From Granulosicoccus sp045106855 (GTDB lineage: Bacteria > Pseudomonadota > Gammaproteobacteria > Granulosicoccales > Granulosicoccaceae), in contig JBGCFI010000076.1 of assembly GCA_045106855.1 (NCBI GenBank), positions 44,871 to 108,870 of the forward strand: a stretch of DNA of 64,000 bases, read 5' to 3'. Under the pieces are notes generated by a model that did not search any database, was not told where the DNA came from, and was given only the letters and a program-made list of their open reading frames with translations. This document shows positions 9,971-19,797 of the stretch, piece by piece (position 1 is the stretch's first letter; each line of letters opens with the position of its first letter). The position numbers and the translations under genes were made by a program.

Positions 9971-10080
9971 GTGTTCTCCTGACCAATAAAGTCAAATAAT
10001 GTGCACTAGGATACAGTGACCTCGGTGCAAATCAATGCACCGCGAGTCTGTTATACCGCCGTTTTTGCTAGAATTGCAAA

Positions 10081-11343
10081 ATGCCCATTCTCGCCCTAGG
10101 ACTTAATCACAATACGGCTCCCGTTGATATACGGGAACGAGCCGCTATTGGTGAAGGCCAGCTGGGCGATGCATTAAACGCGCTTCGAGATGTACATCCG
10201 GTAAAAGAAGCTGCCATTGTGTCTACTTGTAACCGCACAGAGTTCTATTGCGGTATGGACAACCAGGATGCCAACGCAGTCGTACAGTGGATGCATCGTT
10301 ACTTCCAGCTTCGTGACAACGGCTTCGAGCCCTACCTTTTCCGCCACGCAGACCGTGAAGCGGTGCGTCATCTCATGCGGGTGTGCAGCGGCCTTGACTC
10401 CATGGTGCTGGGTGAGCCCCAGATCCTGGGGCAGATAAAAAGGGCCTACCGCGACGCCGACGAACATGGCGCGCTGGGTAACGAGTTATCGCCCTTGTTT
10501 CAAACAGCCTTCTCTGTGGCAAAAAAAGTTCGCACCGATACCGCTATCGGCAACAGCCCGGTATCAGTAGCGTTCGCGGCAGTAAGCCTTTCACGTCAGA
10601 TTTTCGCAGATCTCAGTCAGCAAAAAGCGCTTCTTATTGGCGCTGGCGAAACCATACAACTGGCCGCGCGGCATTTAAAATCCGCAGGCATAGGCAGTAT
10701 CCTTATTGCCAACCGCACGCTGGAAAAAGCCGCTGTGCTTGCACAGGAGGTAGACGGGCGGGCTATCGGCATCAAGGACATCCCCGATGCCCTGCCAGAT
10801 GCCGATATCATTATAAGCTCCACCGGTTCCACGCTTCCCATACTGGGCAAAGGTACGGTCCAGAAGGCGTTGCGAAAACGCCGTTTCCGTTCCCAGTTGA
10901 TTGTTGATATCGCTGTCCCACGGGATGTAGAAGCGGAAGTCAACGAGATAGACGGCGTGTTTCTCTACACCGTTGATGACTTGCAGGCTGTCATTGAAGA
11001 GAACCGCCAATCGCGACAGGAAGCTGCGTTTGAGGCAGAAGAAATTGTCACGGCTCAGGTCGAGTTGTTCATGGCCAGAATCCAGGCCCTGGGCGCGAAC
11101 GATGTCATTCGCGCGTATCGCGGTAAAATAGAATCTATAAAAGCCAGTGCTCTGGACAAATCGCTTAAACAGTTGCAAGCTGGCCAAGACCCTGAAATCG
11201 TCTTGCAACAACTCGCCCATACGCTGAGTAATAAAGTCATGCACGCACCCACCGCCAGCATGCGCGAAGCAGCAGAACTTGGCAATAATCACATCATAGA
11301 AGCCGCTCGCACTCTATTGGATCTGCCAAAAACCAAATCATGA
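10081..11343 (+). CDS. hemA: Glutamyl-tRNA reductase
   Basis: A 420-residue enzyme that reduces glutamyl-tRNA to glutamate-1-semialdehyde, the first committed step of C5 haem synthesis. The catalytic Cys50 lies in STCNRTE; GLDSMVLGEPQILGQ and the NADPH-binding GAGE plus IANRT segment follow, then the C-terminal dimerisation helix. Length is standard. The stop codon overlaps the prfA start (ATGA, 11340-11343), giving the conserved hemA-prfA-prmC operon divergent from the TPR-lolB operon. Confidence 0.97.
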   Translation: MPILALGLNHNTAPVDIRERAAIGEGQLGDALNALRDVHPVKEAAIVSTCNRTEFYCGMDNQDANAVVQWMHRYFQLRDNGFEPYLFRHADREAVRHLMRVCSGLDSMVLGEPQILGQIKRAYRDADEHGALGNELSPLFQTAFSVAKKVRTDTAIGNSPVSVAFAAVSLSRQIFADLSQQKALLIGAGETIQLAARHLKSAGIGSILIANRTLEKAAVLAQEVDGRAIGIKDIPDALPDADIIISSTGSTLPILGKGTVQKALRKRRFRSQLIVDIAVPRDVEAEVNEIDGVFLYTVDDLQAVIEENRQSRQEAAFEAEEIVTAQVELFMARIQALGANDVIRAYRGKIESIKASALDKSLKQLQAGQDPEIVLQQLAHTLSNKVMHAPTASMREAAELGNNHIIEAARTLLDLPKTKS

Positions 11344-12422
11344 AAGCTTCCATTAAGGCAAAGCTGGAAAGCGTTGCCGAACGTCACGAAGAGATAGCAG
11401 CACTACTCGGCGATGCCGACACTATCAGTGATCAAAACCGTTTTCGCGAATTGTCCAAGGAGTATGCGCAGCTTGAACCCATAGTCACAGCGTTTGCGGC
11501 ATACCAGCAAACTGAACAGGATCTGGCCAATGCACGCGAGATGGCCAACGACAGCGATGCTGACATGCGAGCGATGGCTAATGAAGAGCTGCCCGAGCTA
11601 CAGGCGCGTATTGAAGAGCAAGAGATGTCTCTGCAAAAGCTGTTACTGCCGCGCGATCCACGTGACGAAAATAATGCGTTTCTGGAAATACGTGCAGGTA
11701 CCGGTGGTGATGAGGCCGCAATATTTGCGGGCGACCTGTTGCGTATGTATCTACGCTACGCAGAGATGAACAATTGGCGAAGTGAAATAATCAATGAACG
11801 CGCAGGCGATCATGGTGGCTACAAGGAAGTGGTTTGCCGTCTTTCCGGCGACAGGGTCTTTTCACGTCTCAAATTCGAATCCGGTGCCCATCGCGTTCAA
11901 CGCGTTCCGGAAACCGAATCCCAGGGACGAGTACATACCTCGGCAGCGACAGTTGCCATCCTGCCAGAAGTCGACCAGGTAGAAGAGATCAACATCAATG
12001 CTGCCGATATCCGTGTCGATACTTTTCGCGCATCAGGTGCTGGCGGCCAGCACGTCAACAAAACCGATTCCGCCATTCGTCTAACGCATATCCCGACAGG
12101 CGTTGTCGTGGAATGCCAGGATGAACGATCACAACACAAGAATCGTGCGAAAGCCATGGCATTGCTGCAAGCTCGGCTACTGAATGCAGAACAATCAAAA
12201 CAACAAGACGCCGAATCAGAATCTCGCCGTCTGCAAGTTGGTTCTGGTGATCGCTCAGAACGTATCCGTACTTATAACTTCCCCCAGGGTCGTCTGACAG
12301 ACCATCGTATCAACCTGACGCTCTACAAACTTGACGACATCATGGCAGGCGCGCTGGGCGAAATCGTTGACCCTCTTACAGCCGAGCATCAGGCAGACCT
12401 GCTCGCAGAGTTTGGCGACTGA
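11340..12422 (+). CDS. prfA: Peptide chain release factor 1
   Basis: A 360-residue class I release factor that terminates translation at UAA and UAG. The GGQ peptidyl-hydrolysis motif is visible in RASGAGGQHVNKTDSAIR, and the codon-recognition domain lies before it. It overlaps hemA by 4 bp. The next gene, prmC, encodes the methyltransferase that modifies the Gln of this GGQ motif, so modifier and substrate are co-transcribed. Confidence 0.97.
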   Translation: MKASIKAKLESVAERHEEIAALLGDADTISDQNRFRELSKEYAQLEPIVTAFAAYQQTEQDLANAREMANDSDADMRAMANEELPELQARIEEQEMSLQKLLLPRDPRDENNAFLEIRAGTGGDEAAIFAGDLLRMYLRYAEMNNWRSEIINERAGDHGGYKEVVCRLSGDRVFSRLKFESGAHRVQRVPETESQGRVHTSAATVAILPEVDQVEEININAADIRVDTFRASGAGGQHVNKTDSAIRLTHIPTGVVVECQDERSQHKNRAKAMALLQARLLNAEQSKQQDAESESRRLQVGSGDRSERIRTYNFPQGRLTDHRINLTLYKLDDIMAGALGEIVDPLTAEHQADLLAEFGD

Positions 12423-12439
12423 ACACAGTCGGACAATGG

Positions 12440-13258
12440 GTGGCGCAGGCGATAGACCAACTGCGAAATTCTGCTAACACGGAAACACCTGAGCTTGATG
12501 CACAGCTACTGGCGTGCCATTACCTGGAGATCAATCGCAGCAGGCTATTCGCGTTTCCTGAAACACTGATACCACAGGATGTCAGTCATGCGCTTGATGA
12601 ATCGCTCTTGCGAAGAATCAACGCCGAACCCCTCGCCTACATTACCGGCACGCGCGAATTCTGGTCGACCGATTTACACATTGCCCCCGGCGCACTCGTT
12701 CCAAGAGCCGATACTGAAATACTGGTAGAAAAGTCACTGGAGCTTGCCCGTCTTGCCCCCGAAGGTGCCGTACTTGATCTTGGAACCGGTACGGGAGCAA
12801 TCGCCATAGCTATTGCGTCCGAGCTGACGAATCGACAAATCATAGCGATTGAGCGAAGCCGGGAAGCCTTAGCCGTAGCTCATGAAAATATCCGTGCGCA
12901 GGCGTTTAATCATTTACATCTCATACAGGGGTGTTGGCTTGATGCCATCGCGGACAAATCTGTTGCCATGCTCTTGACTAACCCGCCGTATCTGGCCAGC
13001 AATGACATACACCTTGAGCAGCTGCGCCACGAACCACGGGATGCATTGGTCAGTGGTCCTACAGGGCTTGAAGACCTTGAGCACATCATTGCGACAGCCG
13101 TAAGAGTTGGAAAATCCGGTGCCCCTTTAATTCTGGAACACGGCTGCCAGCAAGGAAGCGATGTGAGGCAATTGTTGCTCAACTATAATTACTCAGGTGT
13201 CGACACGGGTCTGGATCTGGCAGGCCTTGAGAGAATAAGCTTCGGCTTTGTGGCTTGA
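12440..13258 (+). CDS. prmC: Release factor glutamine methyltransferase PrmC
   Basis: A SAM-dependent methyltransferase of 272 residues that N5-methylates the GGQ glutamine of release factors. The SAM loop DLGTGTGAIAIA and the substrate-glutamine motif TNPPYLAS are present, as is the REFWS segment of the N-terminal helical domain. The frame has no ATG at its beginning. GTG 12440 is used here. A CTG at 12419 would overlap the prfA stop as CTGA and add seven residues, including a Trp that matches the aligned Trp of E. coli PrmC. The real start is unresolved. Confidence 0.93.
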   Translation: MAQAIDQLRNSANTETPELDAQLLACHYLEINRSRLFAFPETLIPQDVSHALDESLLRRINAEPLAYITGTREFWSTDLHIAPGALVPRADTEILVEKSLELARLAPEGAVLDLGTGTGAIAIAIASELTNRQIIAIERSREALAVAHENIRAQAFNHLHLIQGCWLDAIADKSVAMLLTNPPYLASNDIHLEQLRHEPRDALVSGPTGLEDLEHIIATAVRVGKSGAPLILEHGCQQGSDVRQLLLNYNYSGVDTGLDLAGLERISFGFVA

Positions 13259-13266
13259 TCAAATCT

Positions 13267-14811
13267 ATGAGCAGCGAAAAATCCATCCAACAGGGCTCCG
13301 ACCAGACAAGCGACAGTCAATCGGCGGTTTACGCAGCAATTGATCTCGGCTCAAACAGCTTTCACATGATGATTGCTGAACCCGAGGGCAGCTCCATTCG
13401 CAAGATTGACAGTCTGCGCATGCCAACGCGGTTAGGAGCTGGACTTGATGCGCAAAAGCGACTCACGCCCAAAACACTGAAAACGGCGCTCGATGCCCTT
13501 TCTCAATACGCAGAACGTCTACGTGATGTGCCCAGACAGAATATTCGCATGGTGGGAACCAACACCTTACGTCGTGCGAAAAATCGTAACGAATTCATGT
13601 TGCAAGCCAGGAAAATTATTGGTGTGCCAATCCAGATTATCTCCGGACGCGAAGAAGCACGTCTGATCTATACGGCTGTCTCGCACACGTTTCCGGATAG
13701 TCGTCGTCAGCGACTGGTGCTGGACATCGGCGGCGGCAGTACAGAGATGGTTATTGGTAAAGGCTTCGATCCCAGTCTTCTGGAAAGCGTCAATATGGGA
13801 TGCGTCAGTTATACCCGTCAGTTTTTAAGTGGTGATCAAGGCATTACCGCACTCACCATGAAACGTGCAACCGTTGAAGCTGAATTGGAACTGCAGCCGT
13901 TGATGGTTGCCTATCAAGAATTCGGGTGGGACGAGGTCATTGGTTGTTCAGGAACCATCAAGGCGGCTGCGCGCATGCTTGCAGAACTTGGCATTACAGA
14001 TGGTGCTATTACACGTGATGGTTTAAAGCAACTTGTCAAAGAGATTGTCAAAGCCGGCAGTGTCGCTGCAATGAATCTTGAAAGCGTTAGCGAAAGTCGC
14101 GTGCAGGTTGTTGCTGGCGGCCTCACCATTTTGCGGGCCATCATGAAAACATTGAATATCGATGTCATGCAGGCGAGTCAGGTGGCGCTTCGAGAAGGCC
14201 TTGTATTCGACATGCTGGGCAAGGATGAGCATGTCGATATCCAGACCCAGACCCTGGCCAATTTGACACAACGCTATTCCATCGATGAGAGGCAGGCGCA
14301 TCGCGTTGAAGTAACAGCAACCAAACTATTCCATCATGTCGCTGATACCTGGAACCTTGATACCCACGCAGACCTGCCGTTACTGATCTGGGCCGCAAGA
14401 TTACACGAACTGGGTATGGGAGTCGCCCATACCCAGTATCACAAACACGGTGCCTATATTCTGGAAAACTCCGACTTGCTGGGCTTTACACTTGCCGAGC
14501 AAACGGCACTGGCGCTGCTGGTACGCTTTCATCGACGCAAAATAGACAATGCCGCCTTTGAAGGCTTGCCTGCTGAGGAACGCGACCGGCTATTGTATTT
14601 GCTGGGGCTATTGCGCCTTGCTGCACTGCTGCATCGCGGTCGCTATGATGAATCCCTCGAAGAGGTTAACGTTCGCATCAAGGAAGGCCAGATTACCGTG
14701 GTAGCACCTCAAACCTGGCTAGATACACATCCCTTGACTCATGCAGAGTTGCAGGCCGAAGCAGAACGACTCATGCATGTCGAGATTCTTCTTAAAGCGG
14801 AAAAAGCCTAG
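13267..14811 (+). CDS. ppx: Exopolyphosphatase (Ppx/GppA family)
   Basis: An ASKHA-fold phosphatase of 514 residues that hydrolyses polyphosphate chains from the end, or pppGpp if it is GppA. AIDLGSNSFHM near the N-terminus and DIGGGSTEMV are the two phosphate-binding motifs, and the second half is an HD-like helical domain (LHELGMGVAHTQYHKHGAYI). Length is closer to Ppx than to a short GppA, and the facing ppk gene supports polyphosphate metabolism. A TTG at 13255 overlapping the prmC stop (TTGA) is an alternative start. Confidence 0.88.
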   Translation: MSSEKSIQQGSDQTSDSQSAVYAAIDLGSNSFHMMIAEPEGSSIRKIDSLRMPTRLGAGLDAQKRLTPKTLKTALDALSQYAERLRDVPRQNIRMVGTNTLRRAKNRNEFMLQARKIIGVPIQIISGREEARLIYTAVSHTFPDSRRQRLVLDIGGGSTEMVIGKGFDPSLLESVNMGCVSYTRQFLSGDQGITALTMKRATVEAELELQPLMVAYQEFGWDEVIGCSGTIKAAARMLAELGITDGAITRDGLKQLVKEIVKAGSVAAMNLESVSESRVQVVAGGLTILRAIMKTLNIDVMQASQVALREGLVFDMLGKDEHVDIQTQTLANLTQRYSIDERQAHRVEVTATKLFHHVADTWNLDTHADLPLLIWAARLHELGMGVAHTQYHKHGAYILENSDLLGFTLAEQTALALLVRFHRRKIDNAAFEGLPAEERDRLLYLLGLLRLAALLHRGRYDESLEEVNVRIKEGQITVVAPQTWLDTHPLTHAELQAEAERLMHVEILLKAEKA

Positions 14812-14831
14812 ACGTCTGATACAGAGTTCAC

Positions 14832-16958
14832 TTAGTGGTGCACCCGACCACCGCCATACCGATTGATCAGAAACTGTTGTGCACTAAACGGCGCATCGTT
14901 ATCCGGCTTTAAGCGTTCGTATTGCCCTTTAGCATTCAGTTGCCAAGCAAACATGTTGTCTTTGAGGTAGACATCCAGACATTCCTGCTTGACGCGCCTT
15001 AGTGCCTCATCCTCTAGTGGCACAGCAATTTCAACCCGGTTGAAAAAGTTGCGTGGCATCCAGTCAGCACTGCTGATATAGAGCTGTTCCCGGCCTTTAT
15101 TGAGAAACCAGAATACCCGTGAGTGTTCCAGGAACCTTCCCAACACCGACACGACGCGAATGTTCTCAGATAAGCCGGGCAGTCCCGGCTTTAACATACA
15201 GATACCGCGCACCACAAGTTCCACGGTAACGCCCGCCTGGGATGCCTTATACAGCGCATCGATAACGCCTGGATCTACCAGTGAATTCATGCGGGCAATA
15301 ACATGACCGGTGCCACCTTCCCTGGCAATTTTCGTCTCATTAGCAAGTCGTTCCAGGATATATCGATGCAGTGCAAACGGTGCCTGAACCAGCTGCTTCA
15401 GGTTGAGTGCCTGTCCCAGCCCTGTCAGCTGCGTAAAAACACGATGTACATCCTCAGTGATTGATTTATTGTTCGTGAGCATACTCATGTCGGTATATGC
15501 TCTTGCGGTTGTCGCGTGATAGTTACCCGTGCCAACGTGCACATAACGAACAAGTTTGTGTTTCTCACGCCTGACCACTAACAGCATCTTTGCGTGTGTC
15601 TTGAAGCCGACAACGCCATAGACCACCTGAATGCCAGCCTCCTGCAAGCGGGTGGCTAGCTCTATGTTGGCCGCTTCGTCAAAACGTGCACGCAGTTCTA
15701 TCACGACCGTGACATCCTTACCTGCTCTTGAAGCCTCCATCAAGGAGCTGACAAAGACCGACTCATGACCTGTACGGTATAGAGTCTGCTTGATGGCTAA
15801 TACATCAGGGTCTGCTGCCGCCTGACGTATTAACTCGATTACCGGCACATACGACTCATAGGGATGATGAAAAAGTAAAGGCCCACGAAAGGCAATATGC
15901 TCAAAAATATTGACGCCCGATTCGAACGCACTGGCAACATGCGGAGTAAACGATGGATACTTCAGATCCGGCCTGTCTATCTGATCAGGAATGGCAAACA
16001 ATCGATTGAGATTCACCGGACCATCAACACGATAGACCGACTGATCCTGGAGCCTGAACTGTCGTTGCAGATATTTAACGATGCGGTTGGGACAATTAGC
16101 CGCCACCTCGAGCCTGACTGCCTGACCAAAGTTGCGCTGCACCAACTCCGTTTCCAAGGCTCTTCTAAGGTTGGCCACCTCTTCTTCCGAAACATATAGA
16201 TCGCTGTTGCGCGTCACCTTGAACTGATAGACACCCACGGGATCCATGCCGCTAAATAACTGACTGATCTGGGAATGAACGATAGAGGACAGGAAAACAA
16301 AACCATCCCGCACACCGCAAATCTCAGACGGCACGCGTACAACCCGCGGCAAGGACCTGGGTGCACGAACCAGTGCAAAACCAGAGTCGCGACCGAAGGC
16401 ATCCTGCCCACGCAGATCAATGATGAAACTCAGGCTTTTGTTCGTGATGCGAGGAAACGGGTGAGCGGGATCCAGCCCGAGAGGACTGAGTACCGGAGCA
16501 ATATCCGAAATAAAGAAATCCTTTATCCATTCCTGTAATTTTTTATCCCAGCTTTGACGCGAGAAAAAACGGATGTCCTGTTCTGCCAGTTCCGGCAGAA
16601 GCACATCATTAAGCAGTTTGTACTGTCTGTTGACCAGAGCGCGGCAATCTCGATTGATCGCCTCCATCTCCTGCAAGGGAGACAGGCCATCAATACCGGC
16701 GCCTTCCATACCACCCTCGATTTTCTGCATGAGACCGGCGACTCGAATCTCGAAAAACTCATCCAGATTGCTGGTTGAGATACACAGGAAACGCAATCGC
16801 TCCAGCAAAGGGATCTGTGAATCACTGGCCAATGCCAGTACTCGTTCATCAAAGGCGAGAAAGCTCAGCTCACGATTGGCCAACGGCAATCCCTGGTACT
16901 GGCGACGAGACCATTGCTCAGGACCGGTTGCGGGTAACGACTTTTTCTTGGTACTCAT
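14832..16958 (-). CDS. ppk1: Polyphosphate kinase 1
   Basis: A 708-residue PPK1 that polymerises the ATP gamma-phosphate into inorganic polyphosphate, usually membrane-associated. The N-terminal NRELSFLAFDERVL matches the N domain. The PLD-like catalytic half contains the autophosphorylated His region HVGTGNYHATTARAYTD, and SSADWMPRN is the second catalytic motif. It converges on ppx with a 20-bp gap and is preceded by acpH with a 4-bp overlap. Confidence 0.96.
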   Translation of the reverse strand: MSTKKKSLPATGPEQWSRRQYQGLPLANRELSFLAFDERVLALASDSQIPLLERLRFLCISTSNLDEFFEIRVAGLMQKIEGGMEGAGIDGLSPLQEMEAINRDCRALVNRQYKLLNDVLLPELAEQDIRFFSRQSWDKKLQEWIKDFFISDIAPVLSPLGLDPAHPFPRITNKSLSFIIDLRGQDAFGRDSGFALVRAPRSLPRVVRVPSEICGVRDGFVFLSSIVHSQISQLFSGMDPVGVYQFKVTRNSDLYVSEEEVANLRRALETELVQRNFGQAVRLEVAANCPNRIVKYLQRQFRLQDQSVYRVDGPVNLNRLFAIPDQIDRPDLKYPSFTPHVASAFESGVNIFEHIAFRGPLLFHHPYESYVPVIELIRQAAADPDVLAIKQTLYRTGHESVFVSSLMEASRAGKDVTVVIELRARFDEAANIELATRLQEAGIQVVYGVVGFKTHAKMLLVVRREKHKLVRYVHVGTGNYHATTARAYTDMSMLTNNKSITEDVHRVFTQLTGLGQALNLKQLVQAPFALHRYILERLANETKIAREGGTGHVIARMNSLVDPGVIDALYKASQAGVTVELVVRGICMLKPGLPGLSENIRVVSVLGRFLEHSRVFWFLNKGREQLYISSADWMPRNFFNRVEIAVPLEDEALRRVKQECLDVYLKDNMFAWQLNAKGQYERLKPDNDAPFSAQQFLINRYGGGRVHH

Positions 16959-17548
16959 TGGGTAGTCCTTGATGCGATATAGTCCCTGGCCGCCTGATGT
17001 AATTCCGGGAAAAAAGTATTGAACGGTTCGATCAGCGTATCACTCAGGGGTTCCAGCTGTGCCCTGGACAACGCCAATGCACTGAATTTTGTTGAACGGC
17101 TTGCAATTCGCGACAGCGTTAGCTCGATAGAGCTCAGGTGAATATTATTTTGCAGGATGTCTTCACGCTCCAGTAAACGTGTAAAACGCTTGAGCGGCAC
17201 TGGAAGATGTTCTGCATGCGTATTGAGTGCCATTATTACCGATTTGGCATGATGATCCAGCGAGACCTGCGACACCTGATCCCAGCGCTGCGCCAGATAG
17301 TGATCAAACATCACATCCACGACAATACCCGCAAAGCGTCTTGGTACATCAGGAATCCCTTTGCGAACCGGCTCCAGGGCTGTGTTGGTGTCGGTGAAGC
17401 GATCCAGGTGCCGATGCAATCGAATACCACGCTCTACACCCTCGGGAAATCGTGAAAGGTCACTACCGCGCACGAAGTCACCGCAAAACTGACCAGCAAT
17501 TAGCTCGGAGTTGTTAAAACCAAACAGGGAATGGGCCAGAAAATTCAC
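16955..17548 (-). CDS. acpH: Acyl carrier protein phosphodiesterase
   Basis: A 197-residue DUF479/AcpH protein that removes the 4'-phosphopantetheine arm from holo-ACP. The N-terminus MNFLAHSLFG, GDFVRG and GIRLHRHLDRFTDTN are the conserved metal-binding His/Asp motifs, and DVMFDHYLA follows. Its stop overlaps the ppk1 start by 4 bp, so it is the first gene of a two-gene operon with polyphosphate kinase. It diverges from moeB. Confidence 0.88.
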   Translation of the reverse strand: MNFLAHSLFGFNNSELIAGQFCGDFVRGSDLSRFPEGVERGIRLHRHLDRFTDTNTALEPVRKGIPDVPRRFAGIVVDVMFDHYLAQRWDQVSQVSLDHHAKSVIMALNTHAEHLPVPLKRFTRLLEREDILQNNIHLSSIELTLSRIASRSTKFSALALSRAQLEPLSDTLIEPFNTFFPELHQAARDYIASRTTQ

Positions 17549-17592
17549 GTCTGGTAGTGTATCACCGCTGCACTCAGGCTATGCTCTACCCT

Positions 17593-18348
17593 ATGGATTT
17601 GACACCCGACGAACGCTTTAGCCGCCACATCAGCCTTGAACAGATTGGCGAGTCCGGCCAACGACAACTAAGGGATGCCCATGTGCTGATCGTTGGGCTG
17701 GGTGGACTTGGTTCACCTGCTGCCCTTTATCTTGCCGCTGCAGGCATTGGCCGCCTGAGCTTCTCAGACTTTGACACCGTAGAGTTATCGAATCTGCAAA
17801 GACAGGTGGCTCATAACACACCACGAGTAGGCCAGCTGAAAACAGACTCTGCACGCACTGCCTGCCTTGAGATCAATCCGGCTTGCCAGATCGACACCAT
17901 CAACTATGCGCTGGAAGCGGAGGATCTTGCCACGCTGATTCCTGACTGCACTGTGGTTCTCGATTGCACTGACAACTTCCCTACCCGCTTTGCAATCAAT
18001 GAAGCCTGCGTTAAATCCAAGGTGCCGCTGGTCAGCGGCGCTGCAATACGATTTGACGGACAGATAAGCGTTTACGATTCACGCCAGCCCGATGCGCCGT
18101 GCTACCAATGTTTGTACGGGCACGGAAACTCCACAGTGGATACGTGCGCGCAGGCAGGAATCCTCGGGCCAGTGGTGGGCATGGTTGGCTGCGTGCAGGC
18201 TATAGAGGCGATCAAACTGATTTGCGCAATCGGCACCAGCCTTGCGGGTCGACTGGTGCTTTTCGATGGGCTATCAATGGAATGGAACGAAATACAGCTT
18301 AAAAGAAATCCTGCCTGTGAGCTGTGTGGTGAGGCTGCAGAAGCCTAA
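17593..18348 (+). CDS. moeB: Molybdopterin-synthase adenylyltransferase MoeB (ThiF/HesA family)
   Basis: An E1-like enzyme of about 251 residues that adenylates the C-terminus of MoaD for molybdopterin synthesis (ThiF acts the same way on ThiS). The nucleotide loop GLGGLGSPAALYLAAAG is followed by the DFDTVELSNLQRQ segment and DCTDNFPTR. Zinc-binding pairs CYQC and CELC are present. The frame stays open to a GTG at 17557; ATG 17593 (MDLTPDERF) matches the family start. The window also encodes a molybdoenzyme (NasA). No ThiF-pathway neighbours are visible, so MoeB is favoured. Confidence 0.85.
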   Translation: MDLTPDERFSRHISLEQIGESGQRQLRDAHVLIVGLGGLGSPAALYLAAAGIGRLSFSDFDTVELSNLQRQVAHNTPRVGQLKTDSARTACLEINPACQIDTINYALEAEDLATLIPDCTVVLDCTDNFPTRFAINEACVKSKVPLVSGAAIRFDGQISVYDSRQPDAPCYQCLYGHGNSTVDTCAQAGILGPVVGMVGCVQAIEAIKLICAIGTSLAGRLVLFDGLSMEWNEIQLKRNPACELCGEAAEA

Positions 18349-18866
18349 GTCGGTGTGTGCAGGCCGCGAATAGGCAGATTGCGATCCTGAGTGCCAATGA
18401 TGCCATCGAGTACCACGTCCAGATCCGGTCGGACACTGGGTGAATTGGAGGTTGCAATGACCTGCGTTAGGCCTTCCGGGTTAATCAGGTACAGCCCGGG
18501 TTCTGCATAGGGGCCGGTAAGTTCTGCACCTGGCTCATGATCGGTCAGGTAAAGCGCAAGTGTCTGGCACTGCTCAACGCTCAAGCTGTGTGCAACCGGC
18601 AGGTTCCAGCCATTCTCGTCAATCGTGCGGCGAGCAATGTGCTCAGGATCCATCGACGCCAGGCGCAGATCCACCTCGCGCTCGGCATAGCCGTCGGCCA
18701 ATTCATGCAATCGAGCAATGTAGGTCTTGCAGCGAGGACAATGATCACCACGATAGACTATCAGCACCGTCCATCGTCCATTATTATCACTCAGGCGTTC
18801 GGTTTCTCCAGACATCATCGTGAATTCGATGGGTGGAAAGGGATCTGCCGGTTTGATAACGTTCAT
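18345..18866 (-). CDS. Peroxiredoxin-like protein (AhpC/TSA, thioredoxin fold)
   Basis: A 173-residue thioredoxin-fold protein. The active-site region reads VYRGDHCPRCKTY, giving a CxxC near residues 42-45 in place of the usual PxxxTxxC peroxidatic motif, and PGLYLINPEG lies toward the end. This resembles the AhpC/TSA-like redoxins annotated as peroxiredoxin-like; a thiol oxidoreductase role is likely and the substrate is unknown. There is no signal peptide, so it is cytoplasmic. Its 3' end overlaps convergent moeB by 4 bp. Confidence 0.75.
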   Translation of the reverse strand: MNVIKPADPFPPIEFTMMSGETERLSDNNGRWTVLIVYRGDHCPRCKTYIARLHELADGYAEREVDLRLASMDPEHIARRTIDENGWNLPVAHSLSVEQCQTLALYLTDHEPGAELTGPYAEPGLYLINPEGLTQVIATSNSPSVRPDLDVVLDGIIGTQDRNLPIRGLHTPT

Positions 18867-18992
18867 CCAGGTACTCCTGTAGGGTGAGGTTTATGCGTGT
18901 CAGTGGATCGATGTTACCAACTGTCGGAGAGCTTCGTGTAATGAGTTTGAAATTCACCGACCCGCTACCCAGAACCAGCTTGAGAGAAAATA

Positions 18993-19787
18993 ATGGCAGG
19001 AAAGCGTAAGGCTAAAGAGCTAACTGTATCTGCCTCCAGGCAGCTTACAACCAACATGCTCAGATTAACGCTGCAAGGCAAGGATCTGGATAGTCTTCCT
19101 GATGATGTTGAAGGTGCTTATTTCAAGCTAGTGTTCGAAAGACCAGACAGCGAAAGGCCTGTCATGCGCACCTATACGATTGCCCGATATCGCAAAGAAC
19201 AACAAGAGATAGACGTAGACTTCATGTTGCACTCGCACTCGGAAAATAACTCTGCCGGCGTCGCGGCAGCCTGGGCCATGCAGGCAAAGATTGGAGATCC
19301 CATGTCGATAATGGGGCCCGGCCCTGCAACTTTTATCAACCTGCAGGCCGATTGGTTCATGCTGGCGGCGGATATGACAGCGCTTCCAGCATTAACCGCC
19401 AATCTTGCACTACTGCCAAAAGAAGCCAAAGGTTACATGGTTGTTGAAATTCTTTCGGAAGACGATCGTCAGGAGCTTTGCGTACCTGCCAACATGGAGG
19501 TTGTCTGGGTGGTCAACCCGAGTGCTGGAGCGGAGGCATCACCGTTGTTTGAGGCCATCGAAAAACTGGCATGGATGGAGGGCCAGGTTGCAATCTGGAC
19601 TGCATGCGAATTTAAAACCATGAAAAAGATCCGCCAGTATTATCGGCAACAGGACACAGTACAAAAGTCTCATCTGTATGTGTCCAGCTATTGGAAACAG
19701 GGACTCAAGGAAGAAGAGCACAAGGTCGCCAAACGCGAGGATAGCGACACTGGCAACACTACAACGCCTGCGGCAAAAAATAGTTAA
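18993..19787 (+). CDS. Siderophore-interacting FAD-binding protein
   Basis: A 264-residue protein of the SIP/ViuB family, NAD(P)H-dependent flavoproteins that reduce ferric siderophores in the cytoplasm. Evidence is the FAD-binding RTYTIARYR motif, the GDPMSIMGPGP segment, the NADPH-domain DMTALPAL and the C-terminal SSYWKQG signature. No siderophore receptor or transporter lies nearby, so its substrate is not indicated by context. The next gene begins 10 bp downstream and is probably co-transcribed. Confidence 0.85.
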   Translation: MAGKRKAKELTVSASRQLTTNMLRLTLQGKDLDSLPDDVEGAYFKLVFERPDSERPVMRTYTIARYRKEQQEIDVDFMLHSHSENNSAGVAAAWAMQAKIGDPMSIMGPGPATFINLQADWFMLAADMTALPALTANLALLPKEAKGYMVVEILSEDDRQELCVPANMEVVWVVNPSAGAEASPLFEAIEKLAWMEGQVAIWTACEFKTMKKIRQYYRQQDTVQKSHLYVSSYWKQGLKEEEHKVAKREDSDTGNTTTPAAKNS

Positions 19788-19797
19788 CCCAATCCTG

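Noticed and set aside
10675..11292. 205-codon minus-strand open frame
   Set aside because: Shadow of hemA with no motif of its own.
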